In this document: positions 31,727 to 41,789 of the stretch, one piece after another | Position numbering within the stretch: position 1 is the stretch's first letter | Layout: every line of letters begins with the position of its first letter | NCBI GenBank assembly: GCA_965240325.2 | Contig: OZ251224.1 | Coordinates: forward strand, 2,914,001 to 2,978,000 | Length of the DNA stretch: 64,000 nt | Source: Rebecca billardiae RCC1528 | Lineage: Eukaryota; Haptophyta | Direction: 5' to 3' | Notes under the pieces: model-generated | Databases searched by the model: none | Seen by the model: only the letters and a program-made list of their open reading frames with translations | What the model was told of the DNA's origin: nothing | Program-made: the position numbers and the translations under genes

Positions 31727-33642
31727 CTACTGCAGTACTGCTGCTGCTCTGCTAGTGATTCTATAGAGGTATTTCGTTTTGCAGTCGCGCGTTATGTATG
31801 TGCGTTGATGCTCGGGTCGGGTCAGACGGGCGGTGCACGCTATGCAGCCCGTGCCGGCACGGCCGCCGCAGACGGCGTCGTCCGTCACGGCTTCCCGCGC
31901 ACGCGGGGGTCGGGCCTCGGGGGGGCGGGGCCCCCCAGCCGAGGCAATCGCGGGCAATAACTATATTGTGAAGTTGCACCAGAGATCTCACGGCGGCTAG
32001 TCTAGGTTTCTTAGCCGCCGTTCGGTAGCCCGAGCGCCCACGGAGTCTCAGTTTCTGATGAGCTTAGAGCTAGGTAACAGTACTGGTCCGCCCGCCGCGC
32101 AGGCGCGGGGGGCGCAGGCGGCAGGGTGAGGGGGGCAGACCGCAGAGCCCCCCGCTGAGTTTTTAGGCCCGGCCGGCGAGGCCGACGAAAACTTTTGGGC
32201 CATTTTGGAGCATGCAAATCTGGCATGATGTTGCATGGATGCCGCGGTGCACTGGCCAGGAGTCAGTCAGAGAAGTCGGGACTTGGCCCGTCTACTCGTA
32301 GTCGCCAGTCGGGCCGCGCGCCGCGTCCCATGGGCACTGCGCCTCGGCGGACCACGTCAGCCGCGATGGCAGTAGCTAGTCCCAGTTTCTGAATAGTGTG
32401 ACTATGCATAGCGAACCAGCCAATCGCTAGTCTGAGTTTCTAGGCTAGATCCGCAGATAGCAAGCGCCCCAGTTTCTTAACGTGACAGTTCCTTATATTG
32501 CCCGCGATTGCCTGTACACACGACGTGCTCGGATGACTCACAGTTAGTAGTCACTGACTGCACCAGAATATTCGTCATCAATAAGTTTTTAAATCAGTCG
32601 CGTCACACATGAACATTCGAGTTAAACTATCATAAACAGTACAGCTAGCTTACTGCTTAGCGCCTAGCGGGTTATACGGACCTTACACTTACCGAGAATA
32701 ATGTCGTAATAATTCGTGCCAGGCTAGTCGCGCTCTCGGACACTGACTGACAGACTCTGACACTGACACTTGACAGTCCACCCGTCCCAGCCCCCTACGT
32801 GAAGGCTCGAGTCGAGTCCGTGGTACTGCACCGTGGTACAGTGTCGAAAACGAGAAAATGCCCGCATCAACTATTCGTGGCCGGTGAGTTTTATAGTCGG
32901 GGTGGACCGTTTTGGTAGTTACCGTCGGTACCTATAGTCGCCCCCAGAGCGGGGACAGGCTCAGGAGCTTCTTGGGACGGGTGTTCTCAATCACTGTCTC
33001 ATCGACTACAGACAGCAATATGGCAACATCGTCATGAGTCGATGAGATTCGGACAGAGTGAGACAGGCTCAATGGGACCAGTCGGCAATGCGCCGCTGCG
33101 ACTCGTCAGTGACGACTTGACTCGCAACCGGCTGTCAACGACGGCGGCCCCCGTGGACTGTGACCATCAGGCATCGAACTGTCCGCGCGTCGGCCAGGCT
33201 CAGCCGGGCTGGCACTGCTGCGTGCAGCGTGACGATCATTGGATTGTTCAATAACTTCAACTAGCTAGCCAGCTACCGTTAATTCCAATGGTACTGTCGT
33301 CAGCTTGAACTCGCGGCGCCGCGCCCGCAAGCCGGACAAACCCGCGCGGGGCCCCGCGGCCGCAGCCCGCGATCGAGACGCGGATTTTATCAGCCAGCAG
33401 CAGCAGGCAGCTCCGACCGTGAATCAAATAGCAGCAGCAGGTAGCATATGCAATGAATGCATTCGCCGTTCTGACCATTTGTCATGGGGCATGATCATCG
33501 TGATCGAATGAAGATTGAAGGCGGTTCAAGTGCCAAGACGGGCCGTCGCATTCACTACCAGAGTCCAGAACAGCTTGGCGCATGGCAGCCATCAAGCAAG
33601 ACGTCCAAAGAATCCGAATATCCTCACTCGCGGTGTCCACAG
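31727..33642. other. Gene-poor 1.9-kb spacer between convergent genes
   Basis: Mixed to AT-rich sequence. There is a GC-rich patch with G runs at ~31915-31935. Repeated short phrases such as 'AGTTTCT' plus 'CTAG' are scattered at 32048-32480. No gene or RNA is recognised. Confidence 0.4.
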
Positions 33643-34365
33643 CTAATACCATGGCCATTCCGTGTAGCTCACGCTTGTCGATGCCGCCTGCTGGGCGACT
33701 GGGGGAATGAACTTTGGATGTGGCCTCGCTGAGCGGCTTCTCGCTTTGGACGCGGTTCCATCTGTGTGTGGTTTCGGCGCACCTGTTTTGCCGTGCAGCT
33801 CGCTTGCCGAGCCAGTTCCAGGGCGTGTCCCGGCGCCAGCACGCGGTGCGATGGAATGCTCGTGAGTAGGCTGCGCGCGCTCGGCTGATGCCTTGCACCG
33901 GGCCAGCTCGTCCTTCATTACGCGTAGCTTCGCAATGTACGAGCGCGCTCCTAGGATTTTCTGCTTTGTCGGGGTATGGCGCGCGACCTCAGCTTCCGTA
34001 GCAATGAGCGCAGTGAGCTCGGCTGTGAGGCGAGCATGCTCGTCCGACGTCTCTCGGCGCTGCGCGCGCTGCTCGTCCATCTGTCTCTCGAGCTCTGCGA
34101 TCTTCATCTTGCAACCAGCTGCGAGATCGACAACGTCGTCCTCGGCAGAACGATTGGCACTGGGCTCGAGAGCCCAGACAGCCCGCGTGAGTTCTAGGGA
34201 TGAGCTATCGGTCGCATCGAGGAGACGCCCTAGTACGTCGAAGTGGGCGTGGACAGCTGGGCCGGCATCCGTCATGGGCGTGGCCACCTCGAACACGCCA
34301 AGCGCGTCCAATTGTCCAAGCTCCGACCGACCAGTGCCGCCCGGGCCGGTCCCGTTCGTGAACAA
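33643..34365 (-). CDS. Short coiled-coil protein, 240 aa, unrecognised
   Basis: Begins MFTNGTGPGG. A coiled coil spans ~85-165 (MKIAELERQMDEQRAQRRE, LTAELTALIATEAEVAR, YIAKLRVMKDELARCK) and the basic, Ser/Thr/Pro-rich tail has no domain. Intronless. Convergent with the larger coiled-coil gene at 30.5 kb, but the two do not look like paralogues. Coding status rests on coil regularity and GC-biased codons only. Confidence 0.45.
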   Translation of the reverse strand: MFTNGTGPGGTGRSELGQLDALGVFEVATPMTDAGPAVHAHFDVLGRLLDATDSSSLELTRAVWALEPSANRSAEDDVVDLAAGCKMKIAELERQMDEQRAQRRETSDEHARLTAELTALIATEAEVARHTPTKQKILGARSYIAKLRVMKDELARCKASAERAQPTHEHSIAPRAGAGTRPGTGSASELHGKTGAPKPHTDGTASKARSRSARPHPKFIPPVAQQAASTSVSYTEWPWY

Positions 34366-35762
34366 CTCTTGAGGACTGGCGGTTGGAACAAAGGCGGAAC
34401 GGAAGTTTTTGGAAAGACCAATAAACGAATAACCTGCTCCGACCTGCTCCGGCCGCCCCCGGCCGGCCAGACCCTGGCGGGTTGAGACCCCGCCTTTTCT
34501 GACGAGCTCCGCGCTGGCGCGGAGCGGCGTCGCCAGAAAATCGACGTCGCGGAGATGAAACGGCTGGGTCTCAATCAGCCAGGGCCAGACCTGGATCGAG
34601 GGCGGCCCCCGCTACCAGCGGTCCAGCGGGCAGCGGCTCCGGACTCGGAGGCGGACATCATTTTATTACTGACATACCGTTACACTGATGATGTCAAAGA
34701 CGACCAGCTAGGACTAGCAGCTATACCCTCACCTGCCTGCGCCGGTCTCTTTTGTGGCGGTGTCTTTGTGCAGTGTTGGATGGCGTCAATCACGGGCTTA
34801 ACCAAGTGTGCACGACAGCAGCACGTTAAATCATAGTAAACTGTATGCTGTATTGAGTACTATGCAGAAGTACGGCTTACGGTATGACTGTAAGAGTGAG
34901 TGTACCATTGTAAGCATATCGTCGTCATCGTATTATTTCGTCACTGTCCTTTTACACTTATTGTCGTCAGTGAATTATTCTGCTGATGATGACGATTGAC
35001 GACAGACAGATGATGATTGTCATGTAGTGGGGTCAGAGCTCCGACCGTTACACTCTCGGGTGCCACAATCTCCCGAAATCTCTTAGCATGAACTATCACA
35101 CGGGTATTTACTTGGACGAACTAGTTAGTAGGCGTTAAGGCTTAATTCCAGGGTGTAGAATCCGCCTGTGCCAATTTCAGACTGCCAAAAAGTGATCTAG
35201 ACGGTGCGATTCTGGTGCAAATAGCGAGCTCACCTTGGAGGTCGTGTATCTCCCCTACTAATGTTGCCGAGATCGCGTCGAGATTGAGGTCGTATATCTC
35301 CAGTATACTGTGACATTTTTCGCAAAACTTGTCAGCGTGACCCCAGCTCATTTCAGGCAAATATTGACATCCCGAAGTCTGAGAGCCTCATCTCAAGACG
35401 ACAGGATGTCAGGAAGTTGGATTTTGGGCCACGCACCCCCCAGTGACGCAGTGGGGCGGTGGGGCCGTCTTACTCTTAGTTAGGCGGACCCCTACTCTAA
35501 TTGTCATGAACTTCGGAAGCATGGCGCCTGTAGTCGCATTATAAGTGTAACCTGCCGGCTCGGGCCTCGGGGCCGGGGGCGGGCGCCGGGGCGACTCGGG
35601 GCACTAAGAGCCTTAACCTTTATAATAGCATTGAAATTTGAACGGCGCCGCCGCTGACCGAGTCACTGACCAACGCGGGTCCGCCAAGGGCAAGCGCGCA
35701 CTGTCCGCGTCGACTCCGCTGCGGATAGCCGGTGGCAACGGCATAACGTGGTGCGTGATGCA
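34366..35762. other. Intergenic with a foldback at ~34470-34590
   Basis: An imperfect inverted repeat is centred near 34518: TTTTCTG at 34495 pairs with CAGAAAA at 34534, TTGAGACCC pairs with GGGTCTCAA, and CCCTGGC with GCCAGGG further out. It could form a strong stem in RNA from the 5' region of the 34365 gene. The remaining 1.1 kb is mixed composition without genes. Confidence 0.45.
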
Positions 35763-37643
35763 TCAGTCGCTCCACTCGTCGTCCTCGTCGTCCTTCTGGG
35801 CCTCCATGTCCTTCCGGCGCTGCAGAATGGCGGCGGCCAGGGCTGTGGCGAGGCTGCTTTGATCCGGCGCCGACATCCTCCCGAGAGCGGGCAGCTCCGG
35901 CGTCGCCTGCGCAATCTTTGGCGGCGGAGCATCCGACACCCGCCGCAGCTGCTTGCCCAAGCGAATCTCGGCCATCAGATCAGTGCCGCCGGCTCCGCGC
36001 GACGGCTCCGGAGTGCCGCCAGAGCCATGAGAACGGACGTGCGGCGCAGGCGGCTCACGCGGCGCGTTGGGAGTCGAGGCAGCGCCGATCGCTGCCGCCG
36101 CCGCCGGTGGTGGTGGTGGCGGCGGCGGAGGTGGCGGCGGCGGCGGCGGTGCGGCTGGGGCCGGTGGTGGCTGCGTTAGCGCGCCCGCCCGCACAGCCTC
36201 GGCGGCGTTGGCCGCTGCTTGCCGCTTGCCGCTCACCCCTGCACCACCGGCTCGCTCTGAGGTGGCGGACGACGCCTGCAGCCGCGGAGGCTGCGGGTGC
36301 GCTGGCGACGCGGTTTCGGGCGGGACGATCTGGACTGAATGCATCGGCCGACTGCGCGAAGGCGAGAAGCGGCGCCACAACGACGTGCCGCCGCCACCCG
36401 CCGATGCCCCGCGTTCGGATGGGGCTGCGGCAGCTGCCGCTGCCGCTGCCGTCGGCGCCGGTGCGCTGCCAGCAGCCACGCCCCCGCGCTGTGCGCGTCG
36501 AGACTGGGGCAGCGGGGGCGGCTGCGGCGCGGGCGCCGCGGCGTCATCATCCGCGAAGTGCTTCGCTTGCGCCGTGTCTCGCAGCGACTTGTGCGGCTGC
36601 AGCGGCGCCTTGAGCAGGTGGGCGGGCAGCCGCGCCTCCGCCCGCAGCACGGCTCCGGGCGAGCTCGCCTCAGCGGCCTGCGTGCCGCTTGCCAAGTCCG
36701 TCTTGACCGCCGACTGCCGGAGCACCTGCGACGGAGCGGGCTTCTGTGGCGTCGAGCAAACCGCCCCGTGAGCCATCCGACCCGGCGCCGCGGCGGACGC
36801 CGGGCGCGCGGCCGCCGGCCCCGGCTCCGCGCGCTCGAGCTGGTACGCCTGCACCGTGCGCGCGACCAGCCTCGCCGTGCGCGCGTCGCGCAGCTCGCTC
36901 TTGCGGATGCCCGCCTGCTTGAAGACGGCCTTCCACTCGGGCGGGATGTTGCGGACTTCGAAGCCGCCGTCCGACGCGAAGCCCACGTGCGTCGTGTGCT
37001 GCACGTCCGTCGGCAGGCCAATGTCCATCGACCTGGACGCCGCCGCGGCGTCCTCGCTGCTGCCGCCTCGGCTGAGCCACCCGGCGATCGACTGCAACAA
37101 GCCGCCGCCGCTCTTGCCTTCGGTGGAGGCGCGGCCCTTGGCGCCGCCCGCGGGCGACGACGTAGGCGCCCCGCTGCCTCTCCTCTCGGCCGGTGCGGCC
37201 GGTGGGACGGCCGGCCCCGGGGCCAGCTTGGGCGAGAGGCGCGGCACGAGCGTCGCAAACCGGGCAGCGTCCGCTTCGTCCGCGAAGGAAAAGCCGACGA
37301 CGCCGTCCTCGAGCTCGAAGCAGTGGAACGTGGGCATCGATGTGATCTGGTAGCCAAAGTCGTAATACAGGAATACCTCGAACGCGAGCTTCGCCGGTGG
37401 GCCGAGCCGATACACCGCGAGCGTCTGCACCTGCTCGTTCCGCTTGTCAATGGTGTACGCTGCGACGCCGGCGAGGCGGCACTCGACCCACGCACGCGCG
37501 TGCGGGTCAGCGCGGTAGACTTTGACCGCGCCCGTGCACACGCAGGCGCGTGCACCGCCCACCGCGGTCGTCACGTCGCTCCGCTGCGACGGCGTGAGCG
37601 TGCCGCCGGCCATGCTCTTGGGAGCGGTTGGAGGCACGTTCAA
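35763..37643 (-). CDS. WAS: WASP/N-WASP homologue (WH1-GBD-proline-rich-WH2-acidic), Arp2/3 activator
   Basis: 626 aa, one exon. Order of parts: WH1/EVH1-like domain (~20-140; 'CVCTGAVKVYRAD', 'FHCFELEDGVVGFSFADEAD'); CRIB/GTPase-binding domain (~205-268) with IGLPTDVQHTTHVGF followed by an 'IPPEWKAVFKQAGIRKSEL' helix, as in WASP; a basic/Ala-Pro-rich middle; a long polyproline tract (~500-520); a WH2 helix (LMAEIRLGKQLRRV, ~550-563); a central-type helix (SSLATALAAAILQRRKD); and an acidic end EDDEWSD with the Trp that contacts Arp2/3. Together these define an autoinhibited nucleation-promoting factor released by Rho/Cdc42-GTP. Met 1 or Met 11 can be the start. An atypical Rho lies at 29.6-30.3 kb. 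Head-to-head with a TTL-like gene. Confidence 0.92.
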   Translation of the reverse strand: MNVPPTAPKSMAGGTLTPSQRSDVTTAVGGARACVCTGAVKVYRADPHARAWVECRLAGVAAYTIDKRNEQVQTLAVYRLGPPAKLAFEVFLYYDFGYQITSMPTFHCFELEDGVVGFSFADEADAARFATLVPRLSPKLAPGPAVPPAAPAERRGSGAPTSSPAGGAKGRASTEGKSGGGLLQSIAGWLSRGGSSEDAAAASRSMDIGLPTDVQHTTHVGFASDGGFEVRNIPPEWKAVFKQAGIRKSELRDARTARLVARTVQAYQLERAEPGPAAARPASAAAPGRMAHGAVCSTPQKPAPSQVLRQSAVKTDLASGTQAAEASSPGAVLRAEARLPAHLLKAPLQPHKSLRDTAQAKHFADDDAAAPAPQPPPLPQSRRAQRGGVAAGSAPAPTAAAAAAAAAPSERGASAGGGGTSLWRRFSPSRSRPMHSVQIVPPETASPAHPQPPRLQASSATSERAGGAGVSGKRQAAANAAEAVRAGALTQPPPAPAAPPPPPPPPPPPPPPPAAAAAIGAASTPNAPREPPAPHVRSHGSGGTPEPSRGAGGTDLMAEIRLGKQLRRVSDAPPPKIAQATPELPALGRMSAPDQSSLATALAAAILQRRKDMEAQKDDEDDEWSD

Positions 37644-37735
37644 GACAAGTTCTCGTGAGTCATCCGGCAGACCGGCAAGCTTGCTGGCAAAGGTCTTCGT
37701 CCATCAGATGATCGAACGATGGCGGCGGCGAGCAC
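37644..37735. promoter_or_regulatory. 92-bp divergent promoter, WASP / TTL-like, with uORF
   Basis: Very short shared 5' region. On the + strand a six-codon uORF (ATG 37719, stop TGA 37737-37739) ends in an ATGA overlap with the TTL-like start ATG at 37736. A second upstream ATG (37708) is out of frame and overlaps the start. Either could lower or couple translation. Confidence 0.5.
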
Positions 37736-37932
37736 ATGAAGCGTAGGAAGCTCATCGCTCTCATCGTCCTCGTGCTCGCCCTGCAGACGATAGTCGTGGT
37801 CCTGCTGGGACTCTGGCTCTCGGACTCGAGCCTGCCCGTGGGTGAGGAGCCCTCCGTCTCGCGCGTTCGGGCCGCAGCTCCGTCGGGCCGCGGTCGCGGC
37901 GCGGACAAGGCCACGGCCGAGCGTGCGGACGG

Positions 37933-37966
<34 letters not shown>

Positions 37967-39934
37967 GAGGAGGAGGACGCGAGCGGCTCGGGCGGCACAG
38001 GGCTCGCCACGCAGGCGCGCGCACGACCGGCAGCTTCGGCGCTGGTGGACACTGCTTCGGAGGACGACGTGCTTGACGTGCGAGAAGCGCGCGAGCGCGC
38101 CACCGCTCACGTGGGCATGCCGTCCGAGGCGTCGGTGTTCGGCTCCGGCAGCACTGACGATGCCGACGCGGCGGCCGATGCTGTCGAGGACGCCGTGGAG
38201 GGCGCAGAGCTGCCGCCGCGGCGAGATGCGCCCAGTTCGACGCACGCCGGCGCGCACGAGCCAGCCGCTGGCGCCCCGGCCGAGAGCGGCTGCGTAGGCT
38301 GGATGTGCGGCCGCGCTGCGGCGGTGGGCGCCGGCGGCCCCGCGGCCGAAGCTTTCGACCGCCTCGATCCGCGGAACTTTGTGCCGTCGAGCACGCCTGG
38401 GATCGTGCGCGAGTCCCGAGAGACGACCGAGCTCGACGTGCTCACGGCCACGCTGCCCAACTGCACGAAGAAGTTCAAGGTGGGCGACCGCAAGGACCAC
38501 AAGCGCTCGATTGCGTCAGCGTTCCGCGAGCTCGGGCTGTGCGAGACGCGCTTCTCCGACTACGACGTGCGCTGGGGGCAACAGTGGGACTGGGGCTGGG
38601 AGCCGGACAAGCGCGAGATCCTGTCGCGCAAGGCCGGCGACATCGTGAACAACATCCCGGGCTTCCAGGACACGGTCGGCGAGAAGCTCGGGCTCGCGCG
38701 CATGCACATGGACTGCATCGAGCGGCACGGGCCGCACCAGGCGCAGACGTGGTGCACGTACACCAAGCGCGCCTTCAACGTGGGCCGCTTCGGCTCGGAG
38801 GTGCACTTCCGCTTCAACGAGTTCCGCAAGCACTCGAAGCTGATCGCCTCGCAGCAGAACGTGAAGTGGCCGCTCTTCTGGATCATCAAGAAGCAGCAGA
38901 AGTCGTACGGGTCGCACTTCATGCAGATCGTCGCGCTGCGGCACAAGGACCTCACGTCCACGGGCGACCTGGCGCGCTGGATCGACGAGACGATCCCCGA
39001 GGGCGGCTGGACGGTGCAGGAGTACATCAAGTACCCGCTCACCTACCGCGGGCGCAAGTTTGACGTGCGCGTCTGGGGGCTCGTCACCTCCGTCAACCCG
39101 CTGCGCGTGTACCTGCTCGACTCGGCCTTCCCCAAGATCTCGACGTTCGCGTACAACGACTCGACCGCCAACCTCGCCAACCCGTGCATGCACGTCATCA
39201 TGCCGCTCGGCGAGGCGTGCATCGCGTACGCCGACCGGCTGATCAAGCCGTACCCGCCCTCGACGCGCTCGCGGCTCTTCCTCGACCACATCCGCGGCTA
39301 CCGCGCCAAGATCGCGGTCGACTGGCGCGAGATGTGGGCGGAGGAGGTGTGGCCGCAGATCGCCATCAAGATCCTGATGGCGCTGCTGCAGGCGCGCTCG
39401 CAGCCGCTCAAGATCGACCGCAAGATCAAGGCGGCCGGGCGGCGGTACAAGCGCTTCCTCTTCCTCTCCCCCGACTTTGTCATCGACGCGAACGGAGGCG
39501 CGTTCATGGTTGAGCTCAACACAAACGGCTTCATGATCGGAGACCAGTATCCGGAGCTCTTCACCGCGCAGAACGAGACCAAGGCGGCCATGGTGATGCT
39601 CGGCGTGACCGACTACCCGCGCCGCGGCACGTACGAGGCGCAGATGCGAGATGCCATCGCCGACTTCTGCTCGGATGTTGCGCCGTGCGACGCCGAGGAC
39701 AACGCGGCGCTCGAGGAATTCGTGCACGAGGAGCGGCACCTGTCCAACGGCTGGACGCGCATCTTCCCCTCGGAGCTCTTCTCGCGCTACTGGGAGTCAC
39801 TCGACCACTCCAACGACCTCAGAGGAGACAACGTCTTCATGACTGCGCAGGACAAGCTGGTCGAGTCCTTCATTAAGACGACGTGGCAGCCGCGCTTTGG
39901 CGGCGACCGCTACGCGCCGCCTCCAGGAACCTAG
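37736..39934 (+). CDS. Membrane-anchored tubulin-tyrosine-ligase-like (TTL) ATP-grasp protein
   Basis: 732 aa, intronless. The N-terminus is a clear signal-anchor (KLIALIVLVLALQTIVVVLL, residues 5-24). It is followed by an acidic run of ~18 Glu/Asp (67-83) and a ~150-aa low-complexity stem. The TTL-type catalytic part spans ~240-640: WPLFWIIKKQQKSYG (ATP-binding Lys region, ~379), EGGWTVQEYIKYPLTYRGRK followed by FDVRVWGL (~425-448), VYLLDSAFPKIS, and FVIDANGGAFMVELNTNGFM (~580-598), where the E-x-N of the Mg-binding site is kept. TTL/TTLL enzymes normally act on cytosolic tubulin; a type II anchor would place this one in the ER/Golgi lumen or outside the cell. So the substrate is probably not tubulin, unless the leader is not used as an anchor. 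Confidence 0.8.
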
Positions 39935-41021
39935 CCGCCCGATGGTACATCTAGCTTACGCGGATCAACGAGTCATCGCGACAGGCTTTTCTGGCAAGTC
40001 GGTGGCAACCCGGCTGCCGCCGCTGCCGGCACCGCCACGCCCACCGCTGACCGCCCTCCATGGGCATGTGCACAGCGGCCAGCGCGGCCCTGAGCGGGGT
40101 GCCAGCAGCCGCAGGCGGCAGGCCCGCAGCCGCAGGGGCACCGTCGCGGGTCCCGCCCGGCCCGGCGGGTCAGACCGTACGCTCCCATACGACTGATCGG
40201 AGACACTCTCACTGATGGCGGATGATGTCAGCCCGCACCGCGGCGGGCCCGTCCGCCGCGGCCCGTCCCGCGTCTAATTAGCCTATATATATTATTCAGG
40301 CGAGTCCGCGGGGCTGCCGGCGCGGGTGGCCGCGGTGGGGCGGGCCGCGGGGGCCTCCGGGCCCGGGGCGGGTCAGAGACAGAGTGTCTCACAGTCTGTG
40401 TCACTGCTACGGTGTAGCCTGTGTCAGTCTTAGTATGCGGTGAGCACGGTGTGTATCACTGTGTACTGTCACTGTGTCGTCTGTGACTGTCACAGTCTGT
40501 CACACAGGGCTCGGCGGCCGCGGGCGCGGCCGACTCTAGATATCGCGGATAGCCTGACAGTCAGTGTCTGAGTGAGTGTCAGTCAGACAGTCCGTGAGCG
40601 ACCGTACTGGTCAAGACTCGGGAACGGACCGTGGCGGTGACGGCGGCGCCCTGAGAGTCTGATGGCGGCCTGCCACTCGTATCAGTTTTCATATCATCAG
40701 CGTTACGTTTAGGCGAATTCGCGGCTAGAAGCGGCATCACTCCTCGCGGTGCCTAGAGGGGCAGCAACAGTGACGGCCGACAGCGTCGACAAAGCCAAAG
40801 GCGCGCCCTCGGGACACGTCACTTCTGAACGGCCGTGTGAGCTGGTCGGGTGGGAAGTGACCACGCCCTGGGCTGTCGACCATACCATCCTCCCGATGCC
40901 GTGCGCGCCTCATGTGCCCCTCTAGCCGTGCCTCGGGGCTGCTCGAGATCGTCGGCATCGATTGTTCTATGGAGAGCTCGGCAGCTCGCTGTGCAGCTGC
41001 GCGCAGCGTAGGCCTCATCCC
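39935..41021. repeat. Intergenic with GT/CA-rich degenerate repeats (40377-40600)
   Basis: The block 40377-40600 consists of degenerate GTGTCACTGT/ACAGTCTGTGTC words in both orientations, broken by a GC patch at 40508-40545. The rest holds the 3' ends of the TTL-like and L28 genes. No ORF is supported. Confidence 0.45.
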
Positions 41022-41510
41022 TCACACCTTGTACTGTGTCAGGTCCACACCGTACTTTTTCGCGGTCAGGTCGATGCCATACTTGTCAATGGTCTTCATC
41101 GTCTTCGTCGCAAGCTTCATCCGCACCCACCCGTTGAGCTCCGGCGAGAAGTACTTCTTCTTGTGCAGGTTGATTCCCTGCTTCCGGCTCGAGACGCGGT
41201 GCGAGAACGAGATTGCATTCGCGTTGTTCGGCCCGCGGCCCGTCATCTGGCACTTGCGCCCACTGTTTGCACCCATAGTCACCTCAGAGCGCTGCGGAAT
41301 CGCCTGCGTCGCGCAACGGGGTGGCAGGTGCGGGGAAACAGCCCTGCGCTCAGCCCAGTCGCACGGCGAGACAATTGGCCCGCCCGCGCCGGAGGCAACT
41401 GAATGGCGCACGCGTACCTGGGATCGGAGGGCACGGGGGGTTGCGACGAACGCATGGCTCTGGCTCAGCCCGAGCAGCGCGGCGAGAAGGACGAGCACGC
41501 GCATGGCCAC
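41022..41510 (-). CDS. RPL28: Plastid ribosomal protein bL28 with bipartite plastid leader
   Basis: Component of the large subunit of the plastid ribosome. Exons 41510-41418 and 41303-41022 (124 aa); the 114-nt intron (GTACGC...CGCAG) is a multiple of three without stops. The leader is a signal peptide (MRVLVLLAALLGLSQSHA) followed directly by FVATPRALR, i.e. Phe at the cleavage site and a basic transit peptide, as in plastids of secondary red origin. The mature part is typical bL28: GRKCQMTGRGPNNANAISFS, HRVSSRKQGINLHKKKYFSP, MKLATKTMKTIDKYGIDL. Start Met 41510 or 41504. Head-to-head with NDUFV1. A mitochondrial bL28 is less likely because of the signal peptide. Confidence 0.9.
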   Translation of the reverse strand: MAMRVLVLLAALLGLSQSHAFVATPRALRSQVRVRHSVASGAGGPIVSPCDWAERRAVSPHLPPRCATQAIPQRSEVTMGANSGRKCQMTGRGPNNANAISFSHRVSSRKQGINLHKKKYFSPELNGWVRMKLATKTMKTIDKYGIDLTAKKYGVDLTQYKV

Positions 41511-41789
41511 AGTCCCCCGGCGATTTGCGCGAGAGCAGGGGGCGAGCCCTAGACACCGGCCGCAGCTTGACCACGCAGCTCCTGATGAATGTATGCCGTC
41601 CCGGTTCAGTCGTCCGGACTTCCGAACACACGCGAAAACTCGTCCGGACGGTTTTCTACAGCTGCGCCGTTGTTGCAGTAGCCAATCAGAGCCGAGTGTT
41701 GGGGAGGCGCGCGACTACGCCGATCGCCAACCACCGGCGGCGGCGCAGCGCGACAGGTACGACCGGGGCGGCCGCGCTTGACCTCCACC
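41511..41789. promoter_or_regulatory. Divergent promoter, plastid L28 / NDUFV1
   Basis: 279 bp between start codons, GC-moderate. It contains a CCAATCAG box at 41680-41687 (CCAAT type) but no TATA box. It serves a plastid and a mitochondrial gene. Confidence 0.45.

Noticed and set aside
36067-36771. Gly-rich + strand frame opposite WASP
   Set aside because: It is the antisense of the polyproline tract; WASP is complete on the minus strand.
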